Assembly (NCBI RefSeq): GCF_030687575.1
Contig: NZ_CP117439.1
Location: forward strand, 1,240,001-1,304,000
Direction: 5' to 3'
Length of the DNA: 64,000 bases
Origin: Pseudomonas sp. FP2309
Lineage (GTDB): Bacteria; Pseudomonadota; Gammaproteobacteria; Pseudomonadales; Pseudomonadaceae
Position numbers and translations under genes: made by a program. How positions within the stretch are numbered: the stretch's first letter is position 1; every line of letters begins with the position of its first letter. A model generated the notes under the pieces. It made no database searches and was not told the origin of the DNA. It saw only the letters and a list, made by a program, of their open reading frames with translations. Of this stretch, positions 45,911 to 55,813 are shown piece by piece.

Positions 45911-47023
45911 TCAAACCGTCTCCGGCACCACCCGCTGCTGCAACTTCCCCTGAGCCTGCGCCCAGTTCTCAGGCAAGTTGATGTAATCCACCAACTCCCG
46001 CAATCGGCCCTGGTCCCGTCCATTGAAGTTGAACACCAATCGGGTCAAATGGCTGAACCTCGGCTCATCGTGTTCCTCACCGGTGTAGGCAAGTTGTTGA
46101 AACTCTCCGCTCAAGCGCAGGCTGGCAAACTCAGTCTGCAGGTGCTTAAGGGCCCGATCACTGAGCGCATGATTCATGCGCACCACAAACTCACGCTTGA
46201 GCCAGCGTGTGGAATGGAAATTGGCGTAGAACTGGTTGATCTCCTCAACCGCTTCTTCAGCGCTGTACACCAGACGCACCAGCTTGAGGTCTGTCGGCAG
46301 GATATAGCGGTTGGCCTCCAGCTGACTGCGAATAAAATCCAGCGCGCCTTGCCAGAAGCCGCCGCCCGGCGCGTCCAGCAGCACCACCGGTACCAGTGGA
46401 CTCTTGCCGGTCTGGATCAGGGTCAATACTTCCAGTGCTTCATCCAGCGTGCCGAAGCCGCCGGGACACAACACCAGCGCATCGGCCTCCTTGACGAAGA
46501 ACAGTTTGCGGGTAAAGAAGAAGTGGAAGGACAGCAGGTTCTCGGTGCCATCAATGGTCGGGTTGGCATGCTGTTCAAACGGCAAGGTGATATTGAATCC
46601 CAGGCTGTGCTCAAGCCCCGCGCCTTCGTGCGCTGCAGCCATGATGCCGCCGCCACCGCCGGTGATTACCATCAGGTCGGAGCGTGCCAGTGCGGCGCCT
46701 ACTTCGCGGGCCAGGGCATACAGGGGACTTTCCAGCGGTGTCCGTGCCGAGCCGAATACTGTGACCTTGCGTCGCCCCCTGAACTGTTCGAGCACGCGGA
46801 AGGCATGGTCCAGCTCACGAATGGCTTGCAGGGTGATCTTGGCGTTCCAGCGGTCACGGTCGTCCTGGGCCATGCGCAGCACGGTGAGGATCATGTCACG
46901 GTACAGAGGGATATTCGCGCTACCGGGGGCGATCAACTGGAGTTGGGCTTCGACCTGCTGTGTGAGGTCGGTTCCGTGCTGCTCAAAATGCTGAAGCAGG
47001 CTCTCGTTCGGTTGGTAAGGCAT
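45911..47023 (-). CDS. LOG-family protein
   Basis: A 370-residue protein with a Rossmann-like LOG core: VTVFGSARTP, ITGGGGGIMAAAHEGA, and the signature PGGFGTLDE. Members release free cytokinin bases or cleave nucleoside monophosphates. The long N- and C-terminal helical extensions (about 85 and 110 residues) place it in the larger subgroup, whose substrate is not settled. It is a single gene. Confidence 0.82.
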   Translation of the reverse strand: MPYQPNESLLQHFEQHGTDLTQQVEAQLQLIAPGSANIPLYRDMILTVLRMAQDDRDRWNAKITLQAIRELDHAFRVLEQFRGRRKVTVFGSARTPLESPLYALAREVGAALARSDLMVITGGGGGIMAAAHEGAGLEHSLGFNITLPFEQHANPTIDGTENLLSFHFFFTRKLFFVKEADALVLCPGGFGTLDEALEVLTLIQTGKSPLVPVVLLDAPGGGFWQGALDFIRSQLEANRYILPTDLKLVRLVYSAEEAVEEINQFYANFHSTRWLKREFVVRMNHALSDRALKHLQTEFASLRLSGEFQQLAYTGEEHDEPRFSHLTRLVFNFNGRDQGRLRELVDYINLPENWAQAQGKLQQRVVPETV

Positions 47024-47315
47024 TCAACGTCTCCTTTTTGCAGGGCCCGGGTCGCCGACTAAATTCGCCGGAGGCTACGACATTGCATGTGTCGCTGCTT
47101 GCCGCGGGGGGCAACCTTCTTTTGCCCTGAAAATGTTACAGAACAGCATGGAAAATGCTGTGAGTGAGCGGTTTGGATGACGATGATGATGGGCCGAAAA
47201 ACCCTTGCCTGGCAACCGCTTATTGGTCGCTCAACAGGGAGTCTGGCTATAGAAGGGGAGTCAAAACGGCGGAGTGCGCGCCACCGGGCGGCAGCGCGCG
47301 ATAATCAGGCAGCGG

Positions 47316-47756
47316 TTACTTTTTCTTCTTCGCCGCAGCCGGTGCGGGGCAATCGGCCTCTACAAACTTGACCGAGGCCACCGGACGGTTGGTCTTGTTC
47401 TCGGTGATGTCGTAGCGCATGACTGCGCCTTTAGCCATCAGCTCGCGGTAGCCCTTGTTCAGGCACACGCTCTGACCCAGTTGGAAATACACGGCCTTAG
47501 GGTTGGCGCGCATCTGTTCGGCGCGGTCGGGCAGCACGCTGAGGTGGTCGATCAGTTGCATGCCTTCAACGGTGTAGGCCACTTCCAGGGTTTTTTCGTC
47601 GATTTCCCGAGGCAGGTCCTTGTTGCTCTCTGCCGCGACGCTTTGCAGTTTCTTGTTCATTTGGGCCTCCAGCAGCGAGGCCGCCTGGGCGCCCATAGGC
47701 AAGACCAGCGCAAGTGCGACGGATGGGGCAACAAGACGCAGCATGGAACGCAGCAT
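47316..47756 (-). CDS. Secreted PA3611-like protein
   Basis: A 146-residue exported protein: a signal peptide ends near AQA-ASLLEAQM, then a small mixed domain with two Cys (SVCLNKGYRE, EADCPAP) and a Lys-rich tail. It matches the quorum-sensing-regulated virulence factor family typified by P. aeruginosa PA3611. GGAG precedes the ATG at 47754-47756. Molecular function is unknown. Confidence 0.8.
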   Translation of the reverse strand: MLRSMLRLVAPSVALALVLPMGAQAASLLEAQMNKKLQSVAAESNKDLPREIDEKTLEVAYTVEGMQLIDHLSVLPDRAEQMRANPKAVYFQLGQSVCLNKGYRELMAKGAVMRYDITENKTNRPVASVKFVEADCPAPAAAKKKK

Positions 47757-47933
47757 GAAACTCTCCTGATTCGGTTACTGGTGCATAGACCAGCCACTGC
47801 GCCGTGCGTTCAGTGGCGCGCAATTATAGGTGAGCCCTTGCCACTACAGCCAGGCGTATCGCTGGTAAACTGCGGCTACTTCAACCTTTCCTGAGTACCC
47901 CGTGTCGATTTCCATGTCCCTACGGCGCATCCA

Positions 47934-48653
47934 ATGAGCCACGCCGTCTCCCGTCTGCGTACCCAGCGCCTGGCGCGCGCGATCAGGCCGTTCGTCAATC
48001 GCGGCTCCCGTGCCGAACGCTGCCCCGGCTGCCGTGTGATTCCCGAGTACTGCTTCTGCGCCTGGCGGCCCAAGGTCCAGGCTCGGTCCGCCATGTGCCT
48101 GCTGATGCATGATGTCGAGCCGATGAAACCCAGCAACACCGGCTGGCTGATCGCCGATGTCATCGAAGACACCACAGCGTTCGCGTGGTCGCGCACCGAG
48201 GTCGATCCCGAGTTGCTCACGTTGCTGGCTGATCCGCAATGGCAAGCCTATATCGTGTTCCCCGGCGAGTTCGTGTCCCCCGAGCGGGTGGTCAGCGAGG
48301 TCAACGTGGCGGAGGGCAGGCGTCCGCTGTTTATCTTGCTCGATGGCACCTGGAGTGAGGCGCGCAAGATGTTCCGCAAAAGCCCGTATCTGGAGCACCT
48401 GCCGGTGTTGAGCCTGGCGCCGGAGCAAATGTCGCGCTACAAGCTGCGTCGCTCCAAGCGCGATGACCATTTTTGCACCGCCGAAGTCGCCGCGCTGTGC
48501 CTGGAACTGGCCGCGGACGGTACCGCCAGCGAAGTGCTGGACGCTTACCTCGACGTCTTCAGCACCCATTACCTGGCCGCCAAGTTCCAGATGCCGTTGG
48601 ATACGACTGACACCGTCCATACTCGACTCGCGCCCTATCTACCCACCGTCTAA
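47934..48653 (+). CDS. DTW-domain tRNA aminocarboxypropyltransferase
   Basis: A 239-residue enzyme of the TapT/YfiP family that installs acp3U in tRNA. The zinc-type Cys motif C-x2-C-x6-C-x-C (CPGCRVIPEYCFC) is at about 30-42, and the DTW region reads LDGTWSEARKM. The LRRSKRDDHFCTAEV motif completes the site. Confidence 0.88.
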   Translation: MSHAVSRLRTQRLARAIRPFVNRGSRAERCPGCRVIPEYCFCAWRPKVQARSAMCLLMHDVEPMKPSNTGWLIADVIEDTTAFAWSRTEVDPELLTLLADPQWQAYIVFPGEFVSPERVVSEVNVAEGRRPLFILLDGTWSEARKMFRKSPYLEHLPVLSLAPEQMSRYKLRRSKRDDHFCTAEVAALCLELAADGTASEVLDAYLDVFSTHYLAAKFQMPLDTTDTVHTRLAPYLPTV

Positions 48654-48905
48654 CCAGACGACGTTGGCATGATGGCACTGCAAACCCGCAACCCGCTAAA
48701 CTGCCCTCGGGCGTAGTGCTTGACCCCCCAGGCTACGCTGGGCATGCTGGGCGCCGATTGGGGCTCAACCGTGAATTTTCGACGTCGTTCCAGGTGCTCT
48801 CGACGTCGAGCTTGCCCTGTGGCAATGGCTGCCTGGCCGTTGCCGTGTGTACTGGCGAACCCTGAACCCATCAGGGCTGCCATAAAAAACAGGATCATTT
48901 AATCA

Positions 48906-49556
48906 ATGGCCACATACGAAATCCTGATAGCCGATGACCACCCACTGTTTCGCAGTGCGTTGCATCAGGCGGTGACGTTGGGCCTTGGCCCCGATGTCCG
49001 CCTGGTCGAAGTGGCCAGCATCGCCGAGCTGGAAGCCCGCCTCACCGAAAAATCCGACTGGGACCTGGTGCTGCTCGACCTGAACATGCCCGGTGCCTAC
49101 GGTTTTTCGGGATTGGTGTTGTTGCGCGGGCAATACCCACAGATTCCCGTGGTGATGGTCTCGGCCCAGGAAGAAGCTGACGTGGTGGTGCGCTCCAAGG
49201 AGTTTGGCGCCAGCGGTTTCATTCCCAAGTCCAGCGCCATGGAAGATATTCAGAGCGCTGTGCGCAAAGTGTTGGACGGCGACGTGTCCTGGCCGCCCCA
49301 GGCGTTTGAACACATCAACGTGTCTGACGAAGCCAAGGCCGCCCGTGATGGCCTGGCCAGCCTGACACCGCAGCAATTCCGGGTATTGACCATGGTCTGC
49401 GAGGGCCTGTTGAACAAGCAGATCGCCTACGAGCTGAGCGTCTCGGAAGCGACCATCAAGGCCCACGTGACGGCAATTTTCCGCAAGCTGAATGTGCGTA
49501 CGCGCACGCAGGCGGCGTTGCTTTTGCAACAACTTGAGTCAATTTCGCAGCATTAA
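48906..49556 (+). CDS. erdR: Response regulator ErdR
   Basis: A 216-residue LuxR/NarL regulator: receiver with the phospho-Asp in VLLDLNMPG and a C-terminal helix-turn-helix (LTPQQFRVLTMVCEGLLNKQIAYELSVSEATIKAHV). It matches P. aeruginosa PA3604 (ErdR), which controls ethanol and other C2/carboxylate oxidation, and dgkA follows it there too. No kinase gene is adjacent. Confidence 0.87.
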   Translation: MATYEILIADDHPLFRSALHQAVTLGLGPDVRLVEVASIAELEARLTEKSDWDLVLLDLNMPGAYGFSGLVLLRGQYPQIPVVMVSAQEEADVVVRSKEFGASGFIPKSSAMEDIQSAVRKVLDGDVSWPPQAFEHINVSDEAKAARDGLASLTPQQFRVLTMVCEGLLNKQIAYELSVSEATIKAHVTAIFRKLNVRTRTQAALLLQQLESISQH

Positions 49557-49631
49557 GATGCCACCCATTCACGCTTTTTTGACTTGGCGTGATCTAGCTT
49601 CCCCACTCCTTTGGTTCAGTTGCCTACATCT

Positions 49632-49994
49632 ATGTCGCCTTTCAAGGGTCAAACCGGTATCAAACGTATCTTCAATGCAGGGGGTTACTCCCTGGATGGC
49701 CTGCGCGCAGCGTTCACGGGCGAGGCAGCCTTCCGTCAGTTGGTGCTACTTAATGTCATCCTGATCCCGCTGAGTTTTTTCCTTAACGTCAGCCGGGTCG
49801 AGCGCGCTCTACTGATCGCGGTTTGCCTGTTGGCGCTGATCGTCGAGTTGCTCAACTCTGCCGTGGAAGCGGCGATCGACCGCATTTCGCTGGACCGCCA
49901 CCCACTGTCGAAAAACGCCAAGGACATGGGCAGCGCCGCGCAATTCGTGGCACTGACCATGATCACCCTGGTGTGGGTCGTAATCCTTATCTAA
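49632..49994 (+). CDS. dgkA: Diacylglycerol kinase
   Basis: A 120-residue trimeric membrane kinase that recycles diacylglycerol made by glucan and lipid A modification. Three membrane helices and the signature ELLNSAVEAAIDRIS are present. I start at ATG 49632 (MSPFKGQTG). Periplasmic glucan synthesis, served by opgD at 59.8 kb, is one source of its substrate. Confidence 0.95.
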   Translation: MSPFKGQTGIKRIFNAGGYSLDGLRAAFTGEAAFRQLVLLNVILIPLSFFLNVSRVERALLIAVCLLALIVELLNSAVEAAIDRISLDRHPLSKNAKDMGSAAQFVALTMITLVWVVILI

Positions 49995-49997
49995 ACC

Positions 49998-50924
49998 TCA
50001 GGCGATGCTCGGCAGCACGATCTCGTCGCTGCGCTGAACCCCTGCGGTGAAGGTGCGGCACAGCTCCAGAAACTCGCGCATCGCCGAGGTCTGGTACTTC
50101 TGTTTATGCCAAATGAAGTAAAACTGCCGCGCCAGGTCCAGGTCCGGGGTTTCCACCGGCACCAGGCTGCCTCGGCGGAAGGCATCGCGCAGGGCCAGCC
50201 GTGAGATGCAACCAATGCCCAACCCGGACTCCACGGCGCGCTTGATCGCCTCGGTGTGCTCAAGCTCCAGGCGGATATTCAGCGCGCTGCGGTGATGGCG
50301 CATGGCTTGATCGAAGGTCAGTCGCGTGCCCGAGCCTTGTTCGCGCAGTATCCAGGCCTCATGGGTCAATTCATCCATCGTGGCCACGCCGCGTTTGGCC
50401 AGGTGGTGCTGCGGCGCGCAAAACACCACCAGCTCATCTTCTACCCAGGTTTGCACTTCGATGTCCGGGTGGCTGCAGTCGCCTTCGATTAGACCCAGAT
50501 CAATTTCGTAATGCGCAACCTGGTGCACGATATTGGCAGTGTTCTGCACATGCAGCTTCACCTGACTCTCCGGGTGCTGCTGCATGAAACTGCCGATGAG
50601 CAGGGTGGCCAGGTAATTGCCGATGGTCAGGGTGGCGCCGACCGCCAGGGAGCCAAAGCCGGACTTGCCGTTGAGCAGGTCCTCAATTTCCTTGGCCTGG
50701 TCCAGCAGCGCCACCGCCTGGGGCAACAATTGGTGCCCTAGGGCGTTAAGGCTCAGGCGTTTACCGGCGCGGTCGAATAATTGGCAGCTGGATTGACGCT
50801 CCAGCTCAGTGATTGAGGTGCTGGCGGCGGATTGAGATAAGGCCAGAAGGCCAGCAGCGCGCGAGACGCTTTCCTGCTGGGCGACGGCGACGAAGACTTG
50901 CAGTTGACGGAGAGTAAATCGCAT
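49998..50924 (-). CDS. finR: LysR-family regulator FinR
   Basis: A 308-residue LysR regulator: winged HTH at 1-60 (LRQLQVFVAVAQQESVSRAAGLLALSQSAAS) and a periplasmic-binding-like effector domain. It is divergent from fpr, 124 bp away. In P. putida and P. aeruginosa FinR activates fpr and responds to superoxide and sulphur status. I start at ATG 50922-50924. Confidence 0.9.
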   Translation of the reverse strand: MRFTLRQLQVFVAVAQQESVSRAAGLLALSQSAASTSITELERQSSCQLFDRAGKRLSLNALGHQLLPQAVALLDQAKEIEDLLNGKSGFGSLAVGATLTIGNYLATLLIGSFMQQHPESQVKLHVQNTANIVHQVAHYEIDLGLIEGDCSHPDIEVQTWVEDELVVFCAPQHHLAKRGVATMDELTHEAWILREQGSGTRLTFDQAMRHHRSALNIRLELEHTEAIKRAVESGLGIGCISRLALRDAFRRGSLVPVETPDLDLARQFYFIWHKQKYQTSAMREFLELCRTFTAGVQRSDEIVLPSIA

Positions 50925-51048
50925 ATCGATATAACCGATAACCCTTATCTTAATAATCCAGTTAACAGATATTGTCGCCGCCATTAGAATGCTGTGCAAT
51001 TGCGCACTTCACCTCTGGCGCAGACCCATTTCCAGGAGTCCCCCGTAC

Positions 51049-51828
51049 ATGAGCAACATGAACCACGAGCGTGTCCTCAGTGTTCATCACTGGAACGACA
51101 CTCTGTTCAGCTTCAAGTGCACCCGCGATCCGGGCCTGCGCTTCGAGAACGGTCAGTTCGTGATGATCGGCCTGCAACAGCCTAACGGCCGCCCGCTCAT
51201 GCGCGCTTACTCCATTGCCAGCCCGAACTGGGAAGAGCATCTGGAGTTTTTCAGCATCAAGGTGCCCGATGGCCCGCTGACTTCCCAGTTGCAGCACTTG
51301 AAGGAAGGCGACGAGATCATCATCAGCAAAAAACCGACAGGCACCCTGGTGCTTGACGATTTGAAGCCGGGCAAGCACTTGTACCTGCTCAGCACGGGTA
51401 CTGGCCTGGCGCCATTTATGAGCGTGATCCAGGACCCGGAGACGTACGAGCGTTTCGAAAAAGTGATCCTGTGCCACGGCGTGCGTTACGTCAACGAAGT
51501 CGCGTACCGCGAGTTCATCACCGAGCACCTGCCGCAGAACGAATTCTTTGGCGAGGCCCTGCGTGAAAAGTTGATCTACTACCCTACCGTGACCCGCGAG
51601 CCGTTCGAAAATGAAGGCCGCCTGACCGATCTGATGCGCAGCGGCAAACTGTTCAGCGACATCGGCCTGCCACCGATCAACCCCGAAGACGACCGCGCCA
51701 TGCTGTGCGGCAGCCCAAGCATGTTGGATGAGACCAGCGAAGTGTTGAACAGCTTCGGCCTGAAAGTCTCGCCACGTATGCGTGAGCCGGGTGATTACTT
51801 GATCGAGCGTGCGTTCGTCGAGAAGTAA
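51049..51828 (+). CDS. fpr: Ferredoxin-NADP+ reductase
   Basis: A 259-residue FAD enzyme that moves electrons between NADPH and ferredoxins; in P. aeruginosa it reduces Bfd to mobilise iron from bacterioferritin. FAD-binding RAYSIASP and NADP-binding GTGLAPFMS are intact, and the C-terminus EPGDYLIERAFVEK matches P. aeruginosa Fpr. The ATG at 51049 follows CCAGGAGTCCCCCGTAC. Confidence 0.97.
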   Translation: MSNMNHERVLSVHHWNDTLFSFKCTRDPGLRFENGQFVMIGLQQPNGRPLMRAYSIASPNWEEHLEFFSIKVPDGPLTSQLQHLKEGDEIIISKKPTGTLVLDDLKPGKHLYLLSTGTGLAPFMSVIQDPETYERFEKVILCHGVRYVNEVAYREFITEHLPQNEFFGEALREKLIYYPTVTREPFENEGRLTDLMRSGKLFSDIGLPPINPEDDRAMLCGSPSMLDETSEVLNSFGLKVSPRMREPGDYLIERAFVEK

Positions 51829-51833
51829 GGCTG

Positions 51834-51873
51834 AAAAAAACCGCGCTGCCCGAAAGGTCAGCGCGGTTTTTTT
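51834..51873. terminator. Bidirectional terminator fpr / trmO
   Basis: A long stem AAAAAACCGCGCTG.CC/GG.CAGCGCGGTTTTTT is flanked by A and T runs. Confidence 0.92.
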
Positions 51874-51884
51874 GTGCCTGTGAT

Positions 51885-52580
51885 TTACTGCGCCGGAACC
51901 ACTTCCAGCACACAAATCAGGCCTGCCTCAGGATAGTGCCAGCGCACATCCACATCCCAGAACTGCGCGCCATATTCGCGTTCAGGCCCAGGCGTCTGAT
52001 ACGCCGGCCTTGGGTCCTGCGCCAAGCACTGATCAATCAGCTCCACCAATGGCTCACCCAGACGCTGGGCATGGCCTTGCGCCTGTTGCAGCGCCGCCTT
52101 CAGCCACTGCACTGGAATCGGCTGCGGGGCGTCGCTGGCGATGCGGTTAGTGGCGCAGTCGACGATGTCGGCATACGGCACGTACGGCTTGATATCCAAC
52201 ACCGGCGTACCGTCGAGCAGGTCGATCCCGGAGATCCACAACCGGCCGGGCTCCACCTTGTCCAGCTTCACCACCGACTGGCCGATGCCGTTGGGTCGGT
52301 GGGTCGCACGGGTGGCAAACACGCCCATGGACGTATTGCCGCCCAGGCGGGGCGGGCGCACTTTGAGGCGCGGCTTGTCTTCCAGGGCCTGGTGGAACAG
52401 GAACAGCAGCCACACATGGCTGACCTGCTCCAGGCCTTGCACGGCTTCACCCTGGTCGAACGGCGCCACCAACTCCAGCACGCCCCGGGCGGCGGGCGCC
52501 AGTTGCGGCTGGCGTGGGATAGCGAACTTCTCCTTGAAACAGGAGCGCACGAAACCGACGGGCGAGACCTGATAACTCAT
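51885..52580 (-). CDS. trmO: tRNA (N6-threonylcarbamoyl-A37) methyltransferase TrmO
   Basis: A 231-residue TsaA-family enzyme that makes m6t6A37 in tRNA-Thr. The conserved HVWLLFLFH, TRATHRPNGIGQS and LDIKPYVPYAD motifs are present. It lies 3 bp after yehS on the same strand, so they form one unit. Confidence 0.93.
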   Translation of the reverse strand: MSYQVSPVGFVRSCFKEKFAIPRQPQLAPAARGVLELVAPFDQGEAVQGLEQVSHVWLLFLFHQALEDKPRLKVRPPRLGGNTSMGVFATRATHRPNGIGQSVVKLDKVEPGRLWISGIDLLDGTPVLDIKPYVPYADIVDCATNRIASDAPQPIPVQWLKAALQQAQGHAQRLGEPLVELIDQCLAQDPRPAYQTPGPEREYGAQFWDVDVRWHYPEAGLICVLEVVPAQ

Positions 52581-52583
52581 GGT

Positions 52584-53045
52584 TTACGCACGAACCCGCA
52601 GGGTCAGACCCTTGAGGAAGTTACGCAGCAACTGGTCGCCACAGGTGCGGTAGTTGGTGTGGCCGAACTTACGAAACAGCGCGCTCAGCTCGGGCTTGGA
52701 TACCGGGAACTCGGCAGCCTTGAGGATGGCGTGCATGTCGTCTTCTTTCAATTCGAAGGCCACGCGCAGTTTCTTGAGGATGATGTTATTGGTCACCGGG
52801 GTTTCGATTGGCTGCGGTGGACGGCTTTCGTCCTTGCCGCGCTTGAAGATCACCAGGCCGTCGAGAAAGTGCGCCATGACCTCATCCGGGCAGAACACAA
52901 AGCCTTCTTCCTCGTCTTTCTTGAGGTAGGTCAGCAGGTCTTCCTTGGTCACGTCCATGCCGCCGAGCTTGATGAGCTCAACCATCTTGTTGTCGCTGAT
53001 GTCGAGCATGTAGCGCACGCTGCGCAGTACGTCGTTGTGAATCAT
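52584..53045 (-). CDS. yehS: YehS-like DUF1456 protein
   Basis: A 153-residue protein made of two similar halves (NDVLRSVRYMLDISDNKMVELIKLGG and NNIILKKLRVAFELKEDDMHAILKAAEF), the DUF1456 tandem fold. Function is not established. I start at ATG 53043-53045 with AGGA 9 bp upstream; a TTG lies 9 bp further up. Confidence 0.9.
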   Translation of the reverse strand: MIHNDVLRSVRYMLDISDNKMVELIKLGGMDVTKEDLLTYLKKDEEEGFVFCPDEVMAHFLDGLVIFKRGKDESRPPQPIETPVTNNIILKKLRVAFELKEDDMHAILKAAEFPVSKPELSALFRKFGHTNYRTCGDQLLRNFLKGLTLRVRA

Positions 53046-53112
53046 GGTGGGCAATCCTGGTATTCAACTGAGGACGCCGCCCATCAGGCGGTGTCGAGAA
53101 AAGGGGAACGGC

Positions 53113-53823
53113 TTAGAACTTCTCTTTGCCGGACAGGTAACGCCATTGACCGACCGGCACTTTGCCGATGGACACGCCGCCGATACGGATGCGACGAATG
53201 GCCACGACCTTCAGGCCAACGGCTTCGCAGAACAGTGCGATCACACCGGGCTGCGGGTTTTTCAGCGCAAAACGCAGACGGTTTTCGTTCTGCCAGCTGG
53301 CTTTCACCGCCGGCAGCTCCTTACCTTTGTAGGTCAGGCCGTGATTCAGGCGGTTAAGGCCATGGGCAACCATGTCGCCCTCGACCTCCACAACGTATTC
53401 CTGCTCGATCTTGGCGGCATCGGCGGTCAACTTGCGCAGAATCTTCCAATCCTGGGTAAACACCAGCAGGCCGCTGGCCTTGGCTTGCAGGTCAGCACTG
53501 GCGGTCAGGCGCAGGAAGTGACCCTTGAGCGGGCGCTTGCTGAAGCGGTGTTCTTCGGACAGGGTGTCGGCGCTGATCGAGGCCATCGCCGTTTCGGCGT
53601 CCATACCCGCAGGCGCGTGCAGCAGGATGGTCACCGGCTCCGGCGCAGTGGCCTTGGCCTCGGGGTCGAGTTCGACCTTCTGGGTGGTGATCTTGAACTG
53701 CGGCTCGTCGATCACTTCACCGTCCACCGAGACCCAACCGCCCTCGATAAACAGCTCAGCCTCCCGACGGGAGCAACCGACCAGTTCGATAAGGCGTTTG
53801 GAGAGGCGTATGGGGTCAGTCAT
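53113..53823 (-). CDS. RsuA-family pseudouridine synthase-like protein with altered catalytic motif
   Basis: A 236-residue protein with an N-terminal S4 RNA-binding domain (RLSKRLIELVGCSRREAELFIEGGWVSVDG) and an RsuA/RluF-like C-terminal domain. The usual catalytic stretch RLDxxTxGLL reads DLQAKASGLLVFTQD here, so Gln stands where the catalytic Asp is expected. The rest (EQEYVVEV, GLKVVAIRRIRIGGV) is typical. Either the Asp is supplied from a shifted position or the protein only binds RNA. Confidence 0.8.
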   Translation of the reverse strand: MTDPIRLSKRLIELVGCSRREAELFIEGGWVSVDGEVIDEPQFKITTQKVELDPEAKATAPEPVTILLHAPAGMDAETAMASISADTLSEEHRFSKRPLKGHFLRLTASADLQAKASGLLVFTQDWKILRKLTADAAKIEQEYVVEVEGDMVAHGLNRLNHGLTYKGKELPAVKASWQNENRLRFALKNPQPGVIALFCEAVGLKVVAIRRIRIGGVSIGKVPVGQWRYLSGKEKF

Positions 53824-53894
53824 GACAAGGGCCGTAACAAAAGGGGGCGGCTATTGTACCTGTGTGGGCGCGGTTAATCCCGGCCCCATTTCAT

Positions 53895-54368
53895 TTAGCC
53901 CTGTCGCGCCTGTTGCGGCACCTGGCGCAAACGCAGATGCAACAACGGATAAGGCTGGCCCAGGCCGTCATGCTCCGTGCGCCCGATCACCTCGAAGCCC
54001 TGCTTCAAGTAAAAGCCCAGGGCCTGGGGGTTCTGCTCATTAACGTCCAGCTCCTCGGCGTTCATGTGCTCGACTGCGTAGTTCAACAGTTGCTTGCCAA
54101 GGCCCTGGCCCCGGTGTTGCGGGTCGATGAACAGCATCTCCACCTTGCCCGCCACCACCCCGGCAAACCCGGTGATGCGCTGGCGTGAGTCCTTGGTGCA
54201 AATCAGCATCACGGCGTCGAGGTAGCGGGTCATCACCAGCTCTTTGAGCAACGCAATGTAACTGTCCGGCAAAAAGTCGTGGGTGGCCCGCACCGACGCC
54301 TCCCAGATCTGCGTCAACCGCGTGTAGTCGCTGGTTTTAGGTGTGTGGATAACCGAATGCTGACGCAT
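53895..54368 (-). CDS. GNAT-family N-acetyltransferase (YjaB-like)
   Basis: A 157-residue acetyltransferase. The acetyl-CoA loop QHRGQGLGKQLL (R/Q-x-x-G-x-G/A) is at about 85-96 and a C-terminal NPQALGFYLKQGFEVIGR motif follows. It resembles E. coli YjaB. Substrate unknown. Confidence 0.85.
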   Translation of the reverse strand: MRQHSVIHTPKTSDYTRLTQIWEASVRATHDFLPDSYIALLKELVMTRYLDAVMLICTKDSRQRITGFAGVVAGKVEMLFIDPQHRGQGLGKQLLNYAVEHMNAEELDVNEQNPQALGFYLKQGFEVIGRTEHDGLGQPYPLLHLRLRQVPQQARQG

Positions 54369-54418
54369 GCCCGCAGCCCCTTCCTGTAAATGCCGCTGAT
54401 GGGCAAAACAATAGACCT

Positions 54419-54456
54419 AAAAAAGCCCCGCATCTTGTCCAGAGGCAGGGCTTTTT
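54419..54456. terminator. Terminator region GNAT / rimO
   Basis: AAAAAGCCC...GGGCTTTTT (54420-54428 with 54448-54456), with A before and T after; on the minus strand it closes rimO. Confidence 0.8.
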
Positions 54457-54472
54457 GCATTTCTATAGTGGG

Positions 54473-55813
54473 TCAATCGCGTTTTTCGGCCCACAGGTCG
54501 TACTCGTCGGCGTCGGTCACGGTGCACCAGACCTTGTCACCCGGCTTCAAACCGCTGGCATCGTCGATAAATACGTTACCGTCGATTTCCGGTGCATCGA
54601 AGAAGCAACGGCCGACCGCGCCTTGCTCGTCGACTTCGTCGATCAGCACTTCGATTTCCTTGCCGATGCGCAGTTGCAGGCGCGCCGAGCTGATCGCCTG
54701 TTGATGCGCCATGAAACGCTCCCAACGGTCTTGCTTGACGTCATCCGGCACCACGGCCAGGTCCAGCAGGTTGGCGGGAGCGCCTTCCACCGGCGAGTAC
54801 TGGAAGCAGCCGACGCGATCCAGTTGGGCCTCTGTCAGCCAGTCGAGCAGGTACTGGAAGTCTTCTTCGGTTTCGCCGGGGAAGCCGACGATGAAGGTCG
54901 AACGGATAATCAGCTCAGGGCAGATCTCGCGCCAGTTCTTGATACGCGCCAGGGTCTTGTCTTCGAACGCCGGGCGTTTCATGGCCTTGAGCACTTTCGG
55001 GCTGGCGTGCTGGAACGGGATGTCCAGGTACGGCAGGATCTTGCCGGCGGCCATCAACGGGATCAGCTCGTCCACGTGCGGGTACGGGTAGACATAGTGC
55101 AGGCGTACCCACACACCCAGGCTGCTCAAGGCTTCGCACAGTTCGGTCATGCGGGTTTTCACCGGTGCGCCGTTCCAGAAACCGGTGCGGTACTTCACGT
55201 CGACGCCGTAGGCGCTGGTGTCCTGGGAGATCACCAACAGCTCTTTCACGCCGGATTTGACCAGGCGTTGCGCCTCGTCCAGCACGTCGCCCACCGGACG
55301 GCTCACCAGCTTGCCGCGCATCGACGGGATGATGCAGAAGCTGCAGCTGTGGTTGCAGCCTTCGGAAATTTTCAGGTACGCGTAGTGGCGCGGCGTCAGC
55401 TTGATGCCTTGCGGCGGCACCAGGTCGATCAGCGGGTTGTGATCCTGACGCGGCGGCACCACGTCGTGCACGGCATTGACCACCTGCTCGTACTGCTGCG
55501 GGCCGGTCACGGCCAGCACGCTTGGATGCACGTTGCGGATATTGCCTTCTTCCACGCCCATGCAGCCGGTCACGATGACCTTGCCGTTTTCCTTGATCGC
55601 TTCGCCGATCACTTCCAGGGACTCTGCCTTGGCCGAGTCGATAAAGCCGCAGGTGTTGACCACCACCACATCGGCGTCCTGGTAAGTGGAGACAACGTCA
55701 TAGCCTTCCATACGCAGTTGCGTAAGGATGCGCTCGGAGTCGACCAGAGCCTTCGGGCAACCCAGGGAAACAAAGCCAACCTTTGGGTTGGCTTTTGCGA
55801 TGGTGGTGGACAT
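54473..55813 (-). CDS. rimO: Ribosomal protein S12 methylthiotransferase RimO
   Basis: A 446-residue radical-SAM enzyme that methylthiolates Asp88 of S12. N-terminal cluster Cys are in SLGCPKA, NTCGFID and TGCMGVEE; the radical-SAM motif is CNHSCSFC; a C-terminal TRAM domain ends the protein. I start at ATG 55811-55813 ([11 protein letters not shown]). Confidence 0.97.
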   Translation of the reverse strand: MSTTIAKANPKVGFVSLGCPKALVDSERILTQLRMEGYDVVSTYQDADVVVVNTCGFIDSAKAESLEVIGEAIKENGKVIVTGCMGVEEGNIRNVHPSVLAVTGPQQYEQVVNAVHDVVPPRQDHNPLIDLVPPQGIKLTPRHYAYLKISEGCNHSCSFCIIPSMRGKLVSRPVGDVLDEAQRLVKSGVKELLVISQDTSAYGVDVKYRTGFWNGAPVKTRMTELCEALSSLGVWVRLHYVYPYPHVDELIPLMAAGKILPYLDIPFQHASPKVLKAMKRPAFEDKTLARIKNWREICPELIIRSTFIVGFPGETEEDFQYLLDWLTEAQLDRVGCFQYSPVEGAPANLLDLAVVPDDVKQDRWERFMAHQQAISSARLQLRIGKEIEVLIDEVDEQGAVGRCFFDAPEIDGNVFIDDASGLKPGDKVWCTVTDADEYDLWAEKRD

